Below are positions 42,426 to 51,185 of a stretch of DNA of 64,000 bases, in pieces (within the stretch, counting starts at the first letter, position 1; the number at the start of each line of letters is the position of its first letter). A model generated the notes under the pieces. The model was not told the DNA's origin and ran no database searches. It saw only the letters and a program-made list of their open reading frames with translations. Location: the NCBI RefSeq assembly GCF_900114845.1, contig NZ_FOUK01000003.1, positions 620,001 to 684,000 of the forward strand. The letters are read 5' to 3'. The position numbers and the translations under genes are program-made. The stretch is from Pimelobacter simplex (GTDB lineage Bacteria; Actinomycetota; Actinomycetes; Propionibacteriales; Nocardioidaceae).

Positions 42426-44105
42426 ATGCGAGCCAGAGCGCTGTCCGCCCTCGTCGCCGCGCTGCTGGTCCTCGTCGCCGTCCCCCTCGGTGCGGTCCAC
42501 GGCGCGGGCACGGGCACGATCAGCGGCACCGTCACGGTCCCCCACGGGTACGACGTCCGCGCGGTGCGGGTCCTCGCGACCCCGGTCGGCAGCCCCGGCG
42601 GGGTCGTCGGCGCACCCGGCGCGTGGGTGCGTCCGGACGGCACCTTCGACCTGAGCGGACTCGCCCCCGGCGAGTACAACGTCGCCTTCGGGACGTACTG
42701 GTCCGACCTCAACCCGTGCAGCCACGGCCGAGACCGGTGGTGGACCTCCCCCGGCCAGGCCACCGGCACCTGCGCGGGCAGCACGCTCACCGGGGCCGGC
42801 GTCGTCACCGTCACCGACGACGGCACGACCGATCTCGGGACGACGCCCCTCCTCACGGTCTTCACGCCGCACCGCTTCGGCGGCCGCGTCGTCGCCGCAG
42901 CCGGCCGCACCACCGCCGGCGTCCGGGCCGAGGTGTGGTTCGGCGGCGACGGCATCTGGAACATCCCCGGCGGCTGGTACCGCCTGACGAGCGTCCCCGC
43001 CCAGGTGCTCGACGCGAGCGGCACGTTCGCCTTCGACCTGGTCGAGCCGCTGGGCAGCAACCAGCTGGCGGTCCGCCTCGTCGACGCGGCCGGGCAGGGC
43101 TACGCGTTCTCGTTCGGCACCGGCGGCCTGACCTCCGCCACCCCCGGCTCGGGCGGGGCCGACTTCGGCACCGGCGCGAGCGGCCTGCTGCTCGTCCCCT
43201 ACGGCCGCACCGGCGACGTCGACGCCGGCACCCGCCAGCTCAAGCTCCCCGTCGGCTACGCCAGTGGCGGCGTCACCCTCTCGGGCGCGGCCGAGTGGGG
43301 CCGGACGCTGACCGCGCACTCGACCGTGGTCTGGTCCGACCCGGCGATCGGCACCACCTTCCAGTGGTACCGCAACGGCATCGCGATCGACGACGCGTTC
43401 GGTCCCACCTACGTCCTCGACGGCCTGGACGACGGCTGGGAGACCGGGATCAGCGCCCGCGCGATCCCGGCCGGCCCCTGGGCGTCGACCGGACCGCCCG
43501 CCGACTCCCCCGTCGCCGTCATCCAGAACACCACCCCGTTCTCGGCGGCGCCGCCGGTCGTGAGCGGGCGGTCCGAGGTCGGCGGGCGGCTGTCGGCGAG
43601 CCCGGGCACCTGGCGCCCGAGCGCCGGCGAGCTCACCTACCGCTATCAATGGTTCCGCGGCGCCACCGCGATCCCCGGCGCCACCGCGGCCACGTACACG
43701 GCGGGCCTGGCCGACCTCGGCCGGCAGCTCTCGGTCGAGGTGACCGCCGAGCACAACCCGTGGTTCACCGGTCCGGCCACGGCCCGCTCGGCCGCCACCC
43801 CGGTGATCGCCCGCGCGGCGATCCCGGCGTCCTGGGTCCGGCGCTGGCCGACCCGCTCCGGAGTCCCCCAGGTGGGGCGCACCGTCCGCGTGGGGCGGCC
43901 GGTGCTCTCCGCCACGGGGCTCGCGCAGCGCCCCACCACCACCTTCCGGTGGTACGCCGGCAAGCGCGCGCTGCCCCGCGCCACCACCCGCCAGCTGCGG
44001 ATCACCCGCGCCCTGCGCGGCAAGGTGGTCACGGTCGTGGTGACGATCAGCAAGCCCGGCTACGTGCCGCGCAGCCGCACGGTGCGCATCGGACGAGTCC
44101 GCTGA
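42426..44105 (+). CDS. secreted protein with Ig-like repeats
   Basis: The 559-residue exported protein has a Sec signal peptide at residues 1-27 (LVAALLVLVAVPLGAVHGA) followed by a carboxypeptidase-regulatory-like domain (GTISGTVTVPHGYDVRAV, LAPGEYNVAFG). Then come several Ig-like beta domains of the type TFQWYRNGIAIDDA, YRYQWFRGATAIPGATAATY and TFRWYAGKRALPRATT, common in Nocardioides surface proteins. No catalytic motif, LPXTG or transmembrane anchor is seen. It probably binds a polymer or cell surface. It starts 35 bp after the monooxygenase gene and ends at a strong hairpin. Confidence 0.8.
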   Translation: MRARALSALVAALLVLVAVPLGAVHGAGTGTISGTVTVPHGYDVRAVRVLATPVGSPGGVVGAPGAWVRPDGTFDLSGLAPGEYNVAFGTYWSDLNPCSHGRDRWWTSPGQATGTCAGSTLTGAGVVTVTDDGTTDLGTTPLLTVFTPHRFGGRVVAAAGRTTAGVRAEVWFGGDGIWNIPGGWYRLTSVPAQVLDASGTFAFDLVEPLGSNQLAVRLVDAAGQGYAFSFGTGGLTSATPGSGGADFGTGASGLLLVPYGRTGDVDAGTRQLKLPVGYASGGVTLSGAAEWGRTLTAHSTVVWSDPAIGTTFQWYRNGIAIDDAFGPTYVLDGLDDGWETGISARAIPAGPWASTGPPADSPVAVIQNTTPFSAAPPVVSGRSEVGGRLSASPGTWRPSAGELTYRYQWFRGATAIPGATAATYTAGLADLGRQLSVEVTAEHNPWFTGPATARSAATPVIARAAIPASWVRRWPTRSGVPQVGRTVRVGRPVLSATGLAQRPTTTFRWYAGKRALPRATTRQLRITRALRGKVVTVVVTISKPGYVPRSRTVRIGRVR

Positions 44106-44112
44106 ACGGGAT

Positions 44113-44154
44113 GCGCCCGGCACGGCGGCAGTCCCCTGCCGCCGTACCGGGCGC
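44113..44154. terminator. strong bidirectional hairpin terminator
   Basis: GCGCCCGG at 44113-44120 and ACGGCGGCAG at 44122-44131 pair with CTGCCGCCGT at 44136-44145 and CCGGGCGC at 44147-44154, with one C/A mismatch and a four-base loop (tccc). It lies between two convergent genes (stops at 44105 and 44178), the right place for a shared terminator. There is no U-tract, as is common in high-GC actinobacteria. Confidence 0.85.
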
Positions 44155-44177
44155 GACCCAGCCGGCAGAGTTGCGCC

Positions 44178-46250
44178 TCACGCCAGCTGGGTGACCTCCC
44201 GCCGGAACGGCACCTCGTCGTTCGAGGGCAGCACGGCGTCGAACTCCTCGGCAGCGCGGCGTCCGCTCCACACGGCGGCCGCGATGGTGCCGGGCGCCCA
44301 GGCGTCGCCGATGCCCCGCACCGACGCGATCTCGCCGGCGTCGCGGCGCGCGACCAGGTCGAGGTACAGCTCCTCGCGCGGCAGCCGCGCGGTGACCATG
44401 ACGACGGCGTCGCACTCGAGCTCGCGCTCGATGCTCGCGTAGGTGTCGCGCACCGTGACGCCGCCCGCACCCACCGCGACCACCGCGTGGTCGGTGACCC
44501 GGGCGATGCCGTTCTCGATGAGCCGGCGCTGGATCCGGTTGACCTCGAAGGTGTTGTTGGTCCACGACGAGACCTGCGCGCCCGGCGTCACGATCGAGAC
44601 CTCGTAGCCCTTCTGCGCGAGCAGCTCGGCCACGACACCCCCTAGGTAGTAGTGGTCGTCGTCGTAGACGACGACCTTCTTTCCGTCGGGAAGGCGTCCG
44701 GCGAACAGGTCGTCCGGTCCGAGCACCTGCATGCCCTCGGCGATCGGCAGTGCGGTGGTGTGGAAGCGCGCGACGCCGTCGGTGCGCCAGGTGGCGCCGG
44801 TCGCGGTGATCACGTGCTCGAAGCCGAACTCGACGATGTCGTCGCCGGTCATCGGGCTCTCGCGGTAGATCTCGACGTTGGGCAGCTCGGCCAGGACGGC
44901 CTCGCGGTACTCCTTGACCCGGCCCCAGGCCGAGAGCCCGGGCAGTGCGGACTCCTGGGTGACCCGGCCGCCGAGGTCGCGACCCGCCTCGGCGAGCACG
45001 ACGTCGTACCCGCGGACGCCGAGCGCGCGCGCCGCCTCGAGGCCCGACGGACCGGCGCCGACCACGAGGACGCGGGCGTCGCTCTCCTTGGCCCGGATCC
45101 GCTCGGGGTGCCAGCCGCGCCGCCACTCCTCACCCATGCTGGGGTTCTGGGTGCAGCGGATCGGCGACATGGTGAGGTCGCCGGAGACGCAGATGTTGCA
45201 GCCGATGCACTCGCGGATCAGGTTGAGCCTGCCGTCGCGGATCTTGTTCGGCAGGAACGGGTCGGCGATCGAGGGCCGCGCAGCACCGATCAGGTCGAGG
45301 ATGCCGGCCTTGATCTGGCGCACCATCGCGTCGGGCGAGGTGAACCGGCCGACGCCGACGACGGGCTTGGTGGTGAGCTTCTTGAGCCCCGCGACGAACT
45401 CCTCCTGGCGGCCCTCGGGGGCGAAGCGGGACGTGACGGAGTCGCCCTCCCAGCTGCCCATCGCGAAGTCCCAGAGGTCCGGCAGCTCGCCGAGCTCGCG
45501 CAGCACGCCCTCGATGTCCTCGCGGGTGATGCCGCCGTCGATCTCCTCCTCGACCGTGATCCGGCAGGCCACGGCCGCCCGGCCGGCGCACTCGTCGAGC
45601 GTGTCCTCCAGGAGCTCGCGCAGCAGGCGCATGCGGTTCTCGAGCGAACCGCCGTACTCGTCGGTGCGCTGGTTGTAGCGCTTCGAGAGGAAGTGGTGGA
45701 CGCCGCTGTAGCCGTGTGCGCCGTACACGTAGACGATGTCGTAGCCCGCCTCGATCGAGCGCCGGACGGCGTTGCGGTGCCAGCGCCGCAGGTCGTCGAT
45801 GTCCTGCTTGGTCATCGCCCGCGCCTGGATCGGCGCGATGGTGTCGGGCGCGACCGGCAGGTGACCGGGCCCGAGCGGCGTCTCGCGGCTGAGCTGGTTG
45901 GGCGCGTTCATGCCGTTGTGGGCCAGCTCGATGCCGGCCAGGCCGCCGCCCTCGTGGATCGCGTCGGCGATCCGCTTGAGTGCGGGCAGGTCCTGGTCGT
46001 CCCAGATCCGCAGCTCGATGAACGGCGCGATGTCGGACGTCGCGTGGATCTCGACCTGCTCGGTGCACACGACCGACCAGCCGCCCTCGGCCTTGATCTT
46101 GCGCATCGAGGCCTGGGCGCTCGGGTCGCGGTAGCCCATGCCGTTGCAGTGCGGCACCTGGTAGAAGCGGTTCTTCGTCGTGAACGGGCCGATCTGCACC
46201 GGCTCGAACAGGACGTCGTACGGCGCGGCCACGGCGGGCTGCTCGGTCAT
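44178..46250 (-). CDS. histamine dehydrogenase (TMADH family)
   Basis: This 690-residue iron-sulfur flavoprotein has an OYE-like TIM barrel with Cys35 (QVPHCNGMG), the 6-S-cysteinyl-FMN site. Tyr176 and His179 (YGAHG) and Asp270 match the TMADH catalytic set. The 4Fe-4S ligands are Cys348, 351, 354 and 366. A C-terminal dinucleotide domain follows (VLVVGAGPSGLEAARALG). The substrate pocket reads Gln65, Trp267 and Asp358, the residues I recall for Nocardioides simplex histamine dehydrogenase, in place of the TMADH aromatic bowl. It oxidises histamine to imidazole acetaldehyde and ammonia. It overlaps the permease gene by four bases. Confidence 0.9.
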   Translation of the reverse strand: MTEQPAVAAPYDVLFEPVQIGPFTTKNRFYQVPHCNGMGYRDPSAQASMRKIKAEGGWSVVCTEQVEIHATSDIAPFIELRIWDDQDLPALKRIADAIHEGGGLAGIELAHNGMNAPNQLSRETPLGPGHLPVAPDTIAPIQARAMTKQDIDDLRRWHRNAVRRSIEAGYDIVYVYGAHGYSGVHHFLSKRYNQRTDEYGGSLENRMRLLRELLEDTLDECAGRAAVACRITVEEEIDGGITREDIEGVLRELGELPDLWDFAMGSWEGDSVTSRFAPEGRQEEFVAGLKKLTTKPVVGVGRFTSPDAMVRQIKAGILDLIGAARPSIADPFLPNKIRDGRLNLIRECIGCNICVSGDLTMSPIRCTQNPSMGEEWRRGWHPERIRAKESDARVLVVGAGPSGLEAARALGVRGYDVVLAEAGRDLGGRVTQESALPGLSAWGRVKEYREAVLAELPNVEIYRESPMTGDDIVEFGFEHVITATGATWRTDGVARFHTTALPIAEGMQVLGPDDLFAGRLPDGKKVVVYDDDHYYLGGVVAELLAQKGYEVSIVTPGAQVSSWTNNTFEVNRIQRRLIENGIARVTDHAVVAVGAGGVTVRDTYASIERELECDAVVMVTARLPREELYLDLVARRDAGEIASVRGIGDAWAPGTIAAAVWSGRRAAEEFDAVLPSNDEVPFRREVTQLA

Positions 46251-47785
46251 CGGGTCGCCTCCTGGGCGGGATCGTCGTGCTGGTCGAGGGTGGAGCCGGC
46301 GGCGGGGAGGTCGCGGACCTGCGCACGCACCGGCCGGCCGAGGACGTAGCCGACGGCGCACAGGAGCATCAGGCAGGCGAGCGTGCCGAGCGTGAAGGCC
46401 TCGAAGGTCAGCTGGCTGACGCCCCAGATCTCGCGGAAGTCGTACTCCTCGCCGAACAGGCGCTCGAGCGTGCCGGGGAAGACGGCGACCCACGAGCCGA
46501 GCACGATCCAGGCGAACGCCAGCCAGCCGAGGAGTGCGAAGCCGCGGTCGGAGACCGGCACCCGGAACGGCCGGGGGCGCTCGGGGTAGCGGGTCCGGAG
46601 CCGGATCGCGGCGGGGATGACCAGCAGGTAGCTGAGCAGGAACGTCGAGATCGAGATGGTGAGCACCACGGCGAAGATCGAGGCGCCCGAGCCGGTCACC
46701 TGCATGGCCACGAGCAGGAAGACGGTGGCGACGGCACCGGAGAGGAGGTTGACCCGGACCGGCGTACCGAGGCCGGGGTGGAAGCGGCCGAAGAAGCCAC
46801 CGAAGAACGCGCCGTCGGCGGCGGTCATCGCCTGCATCCGGTCGGAGATGATCATCCACGCGGCGCCCTGGCTCATCAGGATGTAGACGAAGGCGATGGC
46901 GGTGATCTTGAGCAGGACGTCGGCCGCGCCGCCGTAGACCGAGTAGACGGTGCCCACCGCGTCGAGCAGGCCGCCGATGCCGGTGATGTCCTCGCTCGGG
47001 ACGACGAGCAGGATCGCGAAGATCGGGATCAGGTAGCAGATCGCGGCGGTCGCGCAGGAGCGGAAGATCGAGACCGGGACGTCGCGCGCGGGGTTCTCCA
47101 TCTCACCGGCGGCGCTGTTGGACGACTCGAAGCCGAGGTAGGCGAAGAGCAGGATCGGCACCGAGCCGAACAGGCCCAGCAGCGTGGGGCTGAAGTCGCC
47201 GGCGCTCAGGCCGACGACGCCGTGCTTGGCCGCGTAGATGATCGTGGTCAGCACGAAGAACGCGAGCAGGCCGACCTTGAGCAGTGCGCCGCTGGTCGGC
47301 AGCCACTTGCCCTTGGCCAGGCTGGCGATGGCGGCCAGGACGGTGATCCAGATGAAGACGATCTTGAAGACGTAGTCGCCGAAGGAGCCGAGCTCGAGCG
47401 GCGTGATGTAGGTGCTGACCGTCTGGGCGGCGAGGAAGGCCATCGAGCCGCCGACCCACACCGGCTGGGTGATCCAGGTGAGGATCGCGGCGACGGCGGC
47501 GGCCGGGCGCCCGAAGGCGTCGCGCACCCAGGTGTAGGCGCCGCCCTCCTCGCTGAAGGCGGCGCCGGTCTCGGCGAAGATCAGGCCGTAGGGCACGAGG
47601 AAGAACACCGCGAGCACGAGCGCCCAGGTGAACGCCTCGGCGCCGTACGTCGAGACCTGGCCGAGGGTCTCGAGACCGACGACGGCGGCGATGAGCAGGA
47701 AGACGATGTCGAAGCGTCGCAGCGTCTTGTGCAGGTGGGCCTGCTGCTCCGCGGCGAGCGCGGTCGGTTGGTTGGTCTGCGTCAT
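46247..47785 (-). CDS. APC-family amino acid/amine permease
   Basis: The 512-residue protein has about 12 membrane segments. It begins LRRFDIVFLLIAAVVGLETLG and has FSEEGGAYTWVRDAFG and AYLGFESSNSAAGEM, typical of amino acid-polyamine-organocation carriers. The Glu-rich first helices and operon position suggest uptake of histamine or a similar amine for the dehydrogenase downstream, whose ATG overlaps its stop. ATG 47785 is 37 bp after the aldehyde dehydrogenase gene. The C-terminal tail (about 40 residues) is charged and cytosolic. Confidence 0.87.
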   Translation of the reverse strand: MTQTNQPTALAAEQQAHLHKTLRRFDIVFLLIAAVVGLETLGQVSTYGAEAFTWALVLAVFFLVPYGLIFAETGAAFSEEGGAYTWVRDAFGRPAAAVAAILTWITQPVWVGGSMAFLAAQTVSTYITPLELGSFGDYVFKIVFIWITVLAAIASLAKGKWLPTSGALLKVGLLAFFVLTTIIYAAKHGVVGLSAGDFSPTLLGLFGSVPILLFAYLGFESSNSAAGEMENPARDVPVSIFRSCATAAICYLIPIFAILLVVPSEDITGIGGLLDAVGTVYSVYGGAADVLLKITAIAFVYILMSQGAAWMIISDRMQAMTAADGAFFGGFFGRFHPGLGTPVRVNLLSGAVATVFLLVAMQVTGSGASIFAVVLTISISTFLLSYLLVIPAAIRLRTRYPERPRPFRVPVSDRGFALLGWLAFAWIVLGSWVAVFPGTLERLFGEEYDFREIWGVSQLTFEAFTLGTLACLMLLCAVGYVLGRPVRAQVRDLPAAGSTLDQHDDPAQEATR

Positions 47786-47822
47786 GGTGCGTGTCCCTTG
47801 GGCGTGGTGGTGGCTCGCGAGC

Positions 47823-49307
47823 TCAATGGTTGATCCAGACGGTCTTGAGACCGACGTACTTGTCGAGGGCGTGGAGCGAGAGGTCGCGACCGAAGCCCGA
47901 TCCCTTGAACCCGCCGAACGGCGTCCAGGCGCTGAAGGCGTCGACACCGTTGATGGTGACGGTGCCCGCGTGGATCCTTTCGGCCAGCCGGTGCGCCCGG
48001 CTGAGGCTTCCGGTGGCGACCGAGGCGGCGAGACCGTAGGCGGTGTCGTTGGCCAGCGCGACGGCCTCGTCCTCGGTGCCGAAGGGCGTGATCGCCAGCA
48101 CCGGTCCGAACACCTCCTCACGGGCGAGGGCGTCGGTCGGGGCGACGCCGTCGAACACGGTCGGCTGCACGAAGCAGTCGCTGCCGTCGCGGGCGATCCG
48201 CTCGCCACCGGTGACCAGGCGGGCACCGGAGGCCTTGGCCCCGTCGACGTACTGCATGATCCGGTCGGTCTGCTCGGGCGAGACCACCGCCCCCATGCCG
48301 GACGCCGGGTCGAGCGGGTCGCCGGGCGCGTACGACGCCGCCTCGGCGGCCACGAGCGCGACGAACTCCTCGTGCACCTCGCGCTGGACCAGGACCCGCG
48401 AGTGCGCCGAGCACACGGCACCCTGGTTGAACCAGATCCCGAAGGCGGTGGCCTTGGCGGTGGCGGCGAGGTCCTCCGCATCGGCGAAGACGACGTGGGG
48501 GCTCTTGCCGCCGCACTCGAGCCAGACCTGCTTGAGGTTGGACTGCCCGGCGTACTGGAGGAAGTAGGCGCCCACCTCGGTCGAGCCCGTGAACGCCAGG
48601 ACGTCGACGTCGGGGTGCAGGCCGAGGGCGCGGCCGGTGGTCTCCCCCAGCCCGGGGACGACGTTGAGCACGCCCTCGGGGATGCCGGCCTCGACGGCGA
48701 GCTCCGCGATCCGCAGCGCGGACGACGGCGACTGCTCGGCCGGCTTGAGGACGACGCTGTTGCCGGCCGCCATCGCGGGCGCGACCTTCCAGGCGAGCAT
48801 GTCGACCGGGTAGTTCCACGGCACGACCGCACCGACGACGCCGAGCGGGACCCGGCGGATCAGGGCCGTCGTCCCGGGCGGGGTCGGGGCGACCTCGTCG
48901 TTGATCTTGTCGATCGCCTCGGCGTAGTAGCGGAAGAGGTCGACCGAGAACGGCAGGTCGAGCTCGTGCGCGTCGACGACCCGCTTGCCCATGTCGAGCG
49001 AGTCGAGGACCGCGAGCTCGGCCGCGTGCGTGGCGAGCAGGTCGGCGAAGCGCAGCATCCGCTCGCGGCGGAAGGCGACCCCCGCCCGGCTCCAGGTGCC
49101 GGCGGCGAAGGTCGCCCGGGCGCTGCGGACCGCGGCCTCGACGCCGGCGGCACCGGCGTCGGCGACCTCGCCCAGCAGGGCGCCGGTGGCGGGGTTGCGG
49201 TTCTCGAAGCTGCCCTCGGCGGTGTCGACGAACGCGCCGCCGACGAAGGGGCGGGTCCGGAAGGAGACCTCGGCGGCCTGCCCGATCCAGTCCTGATGTG
49301 TGCGCAC
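47823..49307 (-). CDS. aldehyde dehydrogenase (PuuC-like)
   Basis: This 494-residue NAD-dependent aldehyde dehydrogenase has the Rossmann segment VPWNYPVDMLAWKVAPAMAAGN, given as VPWNYPVDMLAWKVAPA, the Gly box FTGSTEVG, the catalytic Glu in LECGGKSP and Cys in FNQGAVCSAHSR. PuuC-type enzymes oxidise amino-aldehydes. Here imidazole acetaldehyde from the histamine dehydrogenase is the natural substrate. I chose GTG 49307 because aaagaaagga precedes it; the longer ATG start at 49337 would place translation across the operator. It is the first gene of the amine operon. Confidence 0.88.
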   Translation of the reverse strand: MRTHQDWIGQAAEVSFRTRPFVGGAFVDTAEGSFENRNPATGALLGEVADAGAAGVEAAVRSARATFAAGTWSRAGVAFRRERMLRFADLLATHAAELAVLDSLDMGKRVVDAHELDLPFSVDLFRYYAEAIDKINDEVAPTPPGTTALIRRVPLGVVGAVVPWNYPVDMLAWKVAPAMAAGNSVVLKPAEQSPSSALRIAELAVEAGIPEGVLNVVPGLGETTGRALGLHPDVDVLAFTGSTEVGAYFLQYAGQSNLKQVWLECGGKSPHVVFADAEDLAATAKATAFGIWFNQGAVCSAHSRVLVQREVHEEFVALVAAEAASYAPGDPLDPASGMGAVVSPEQTDRIMQYVDGAKASGARLVTGGERIARDGSDCFVQPTVFDGVAPTDALAREEVFGPVLAITPFGTEDEAVALANDTAYGLAASVATGSLSRAHRLAERIHAGTVTINGVDAFSAWTPFGGFKGSGFGRDLSLHALDKYVGLKTVWINH

Positions 49308-49320
49308 AAGTGATCCTTTC

Positions 49321-49338
49321 TTTGCGCTTGAGCGCAAA
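49321..49338. promoter_or_regulatory. TetR-type operator of the amine operon
   Basis: TTTGCGC-TTGA-GCGCAAA is a perfect 7-bp inverted repeat with a four-base spacer. It lies 13 bp before the aldehyde dehydrogenase start and 68 bp before the divergent TetR gene, so one bound repressor could shut both promoters. The flanking AT-rich bases (aaatatgg) may be part of a -10 region. Confidence 0.75.
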
Positions 49339-49406
49339 TATGGCTCGGATCACATCAGGCTGTCAATGCTCCCGCCGATTTCCGTCCCGGCCGCTACGGT
49401 GGGGCC

Positions 49407-50042
49407 ATGGCACGACGCAAGGACCAGGCCGCCCGCCGCGAGCACCTCATCACGGCGACGCTGGCGATCATCGCCACCCACGGCCTCGGCGGCGTCACCA
49501 TGAAGAACATCGCCGACGAGGCGGGCATCTCCCCGCGCCTCGTCGCCTACTACTACCCCGACCTCGAGAGCCTCGTCGAAGCCGCCCACCAGGCCGCGAC
49601 CGAGCGCTACTACTGGGCCCGCCAGCGCGTCGTCGAGGACGATCTCCCCCCGGTCGAGAAGCTCGCTCGCCTCCTGCACTCAGGGCTTCCGCGCGGTGAC
49701 GACCTGCTGCTCAGCCAGGTCCTCGACGAGATCTCGGTCAACGCCAGCCGCAGCCCGATGCACGCGACACTGATGACGTTGCTCTTCGACCGCGAGGTCT
49801 CGCTCTACACGGCGGTCCTCGAGGCGGGCCGGGCCAGCGGCGTCTTCACCCTCACCGACCCGGCCGACCTGATCGCGCGCAACTTCGTCGCGCTCGAGGA
49901 CGCGCTCGGCCTGCACCTGCTCGCGCACAACTCCTCGCTCACGCTCGAGCGGGCCGAGCAGCAGCTGGCGAGCTACGCGTTCGCCGCCACCGGGGTCCGG
50001 GTCACGCCGGCCGCGCCGATTGCGGCGTCCAGCAAAGAATAG
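49407..50042 (+). CDS. TetR-family repressor of the amine operon
   Basis: The 211-residue protein has an N-terminal TetR HTH (MKNIADEAGISPRLVAYYYP, residues about 32-51) and a BetI-like all-helical C-terminal domain. It is divergent from the aldehyde dehydrogenase/permease/histamine dehydrogenase operon, with a clear palindrome between. It is likely to repress that operon until histamine or a derivative binds. The start ATG 49407 follows ggtgggg closely. Ligand identity is inferred from context only. Confidence 0.87.
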   Translation: MARRKDQAARREHLITATLAIIATHGLGGVTMKNIADEAGISPRLVAYYYPDLESLVEAAHQAATERYYWARQRVVEDDLPPVEKLARLLHSGLPRGDDLLLSQVLDEISVNASRSPMHATLMTLLFDREVSLYTAVLEAGRASGVFTLTDPADLIARNFVALEDALGLHLLAHNSSLTLERAEQQLASYAFAATGVRVTPAAPIAASSKE

Positions 50043-50045
50043 ATC

Positions 50046-50534
50046 TCAGTCGCGCAGCACCCGGGCCACGAACGACCGCAGGTTCGTCTCGAGCCGGGCC
50101 ACCCGCTGCTCGGTCGTCAGCGTCTCGAACATGCCGGGCGAGTCGGTGCGCAGCTTGCCGCGCACGGTGAGCGAGCAGGCGAGGTTGGCGCACACGTAGG
50201 TGCCCACCGAGTGCCCCTGCTTGCCGGCCTTCCCGGCCCGCGGAGCCACCCACAGGGCGACCCCGCCTGACTGCACCGTCAGGCACAGCGAGCACATGCT
50301 GCGCCGCGCCCCCACCCCGGACTCCGGCGCCCGCAGCACCGCGCCGACCAGCCGGCCGTCGTACGGCAGGACGAGGTGGCCGCGGGTCCGCGACTGCGGG
50401 TCGCGCCAGCCCAGGTAGTCGAGGTCGGCCCACGGCCGCCCGGCCAGGTCGCGCGGCACGTGGAGGCGCGACGCCTCGCCCTTCGAGCAGTTCACGAAGG
50501 AGGCCCGGATCTCGCGGTCGGTCAGGGGGTCCAT
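50046..50534 (-). CDS. FBP-type zinc protein (FusB/EF-G-binding-like)
   Basis: The 162-residue protein has the C-terminal treble-clef pattern of elongation-factor-G-binding (FBP/FusB-like) proteins: SMCSLCLTVQ and YVCANLACS supply four Cys, and FVNCSKGEASRLHVP lies near the N-terminus. FusB-type proteins free EF-G from ribosomes stalled by fusidic acid; actinobacterial relatives are widespread and mostly uncharacterised. I chose ATG 50534, where family similarity begins. It is divergent from a TetR gene, with operator-like repeats between, suggesting inducible expression. Confidence 0.75.
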   Translation of the reverse strand: MDPLTDREIRASFVNCSKGEASRLHVPRDLAGRPWADLDYLGWRDPQSRTRGHLVLPYDGRLVGAVLRAPESGVGARRSMCSLCLTVQSGGVALWVAPRAGKAGKQGHSVGTYVCANLACSLTVRGKLRTDSPGMFETLTTEQRVARLETNLRSFVARVLRD

Positions 50535-50552
50535 GGTCACGACGGTACGTCT

Positions 50553-50589
50553 GCCTATATGCTTTAGGCAAAACCCAAGCATCTTTAGG
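50553..50589. promoter_or_regulatory. operator-like repeats between FBP and TetR genes
   Basis: GCCTA-N7-TAGGC at 50553-50569 is a perfect 5-bp inverted repeat. CTTTAGG occurs at 50562-50568 and again at 50583-50589, 21 bp apart. These lie just before the TetR start at 50597 and about 20 bp from the FBP start at 50534, the expected place for a TetR operator controlling both. Confidence 0.55.
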
Positions 50590-50596
50590 AGACGCC

Positions 50597-51181
50597 GTGC
50601 CCCGCGCCGGACTCACCCCCGACCGCATCACCGCCGCCGCGGCCGACCTCGCCGACCGGATCGGGTACGACGCCCTCACCCTCTCCGCGCTCGCCCGCGA
50701 GCTCGGCGTCAAGACACCCAGCCTCTACGCCCACGTCGCCGGCCTCGACGCCCTGCGCACCGACCTCACCCGGCTCGCCCTCGACGAGCTCGCCGACCGC
50801 GCCGCAGCCGCCCTCGCCGGCCGCTCGGGCCGCGACGCCCTGCACGCCTTCGCCGACACCTACCGCACCTACGCCCACGCCCACCCCGGCCGGTACGAGG
50901 CGGCCCGCGCGCCGGTCACCCCGGACTCCCCCGACTCCCCCGACTCCCCCGTGATCGCCGCCGGGCGCCGCAACGCCGACCTCACCCGGTCGGTGCTGCG
51001 GGGGTACGCCCTCGCGCCGTCGTACGAGGTGCACGCGATCCGGCTCCTCGGCAGCCTCGTCCACGGCTTCGCCAGCCTGGAGCTCGCGGGCTCGTTCGCG
51101 CACAGCGCGCCGGCGAGCGACGAGAGCTGGGTCGCCGTCCTGGATGCGCTCGATGCGACCTTGCGGGGCTGGCCGGCCTAG
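50597..51181 (+). CDS. TetR-family regulator (WHG-type C-domain)
   Basis: The 194-residue protein has a TetR HTH (LTLSALARELGVKTPSLYAH, residues about 27-46) and a C-terminal domain with YRTYAHAHPGRYEAA and IRLLGSLVHGFASLELAGSF typical of the WHG/TetR_C_33 group. A DSPDSPDSP tract near residue 113 is a small low-complexity insertion. It is divergent from the FBP-type gene. Start GTG 50597 follows taggagac. The ligand is unknown. Confidence 0.85.
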   Translation: MPRAGLTPDRITAAAADLADRIGYDALTLSALARELGVKTPSLYAHVAGLDALRTDLTRLALDELADRAAAALAGRSGRDALHAFADTYRTYAHAHPGRYEAARAPVTPDSPDSPDSPVIAAGRRNADLTRSVLRGYALAPSYEVHAIRLLGSLVHGFASLELAGSFAHSAPASDESWVAVLDALDATLRGWPA

Positions 51182-51185
51182 CGGC

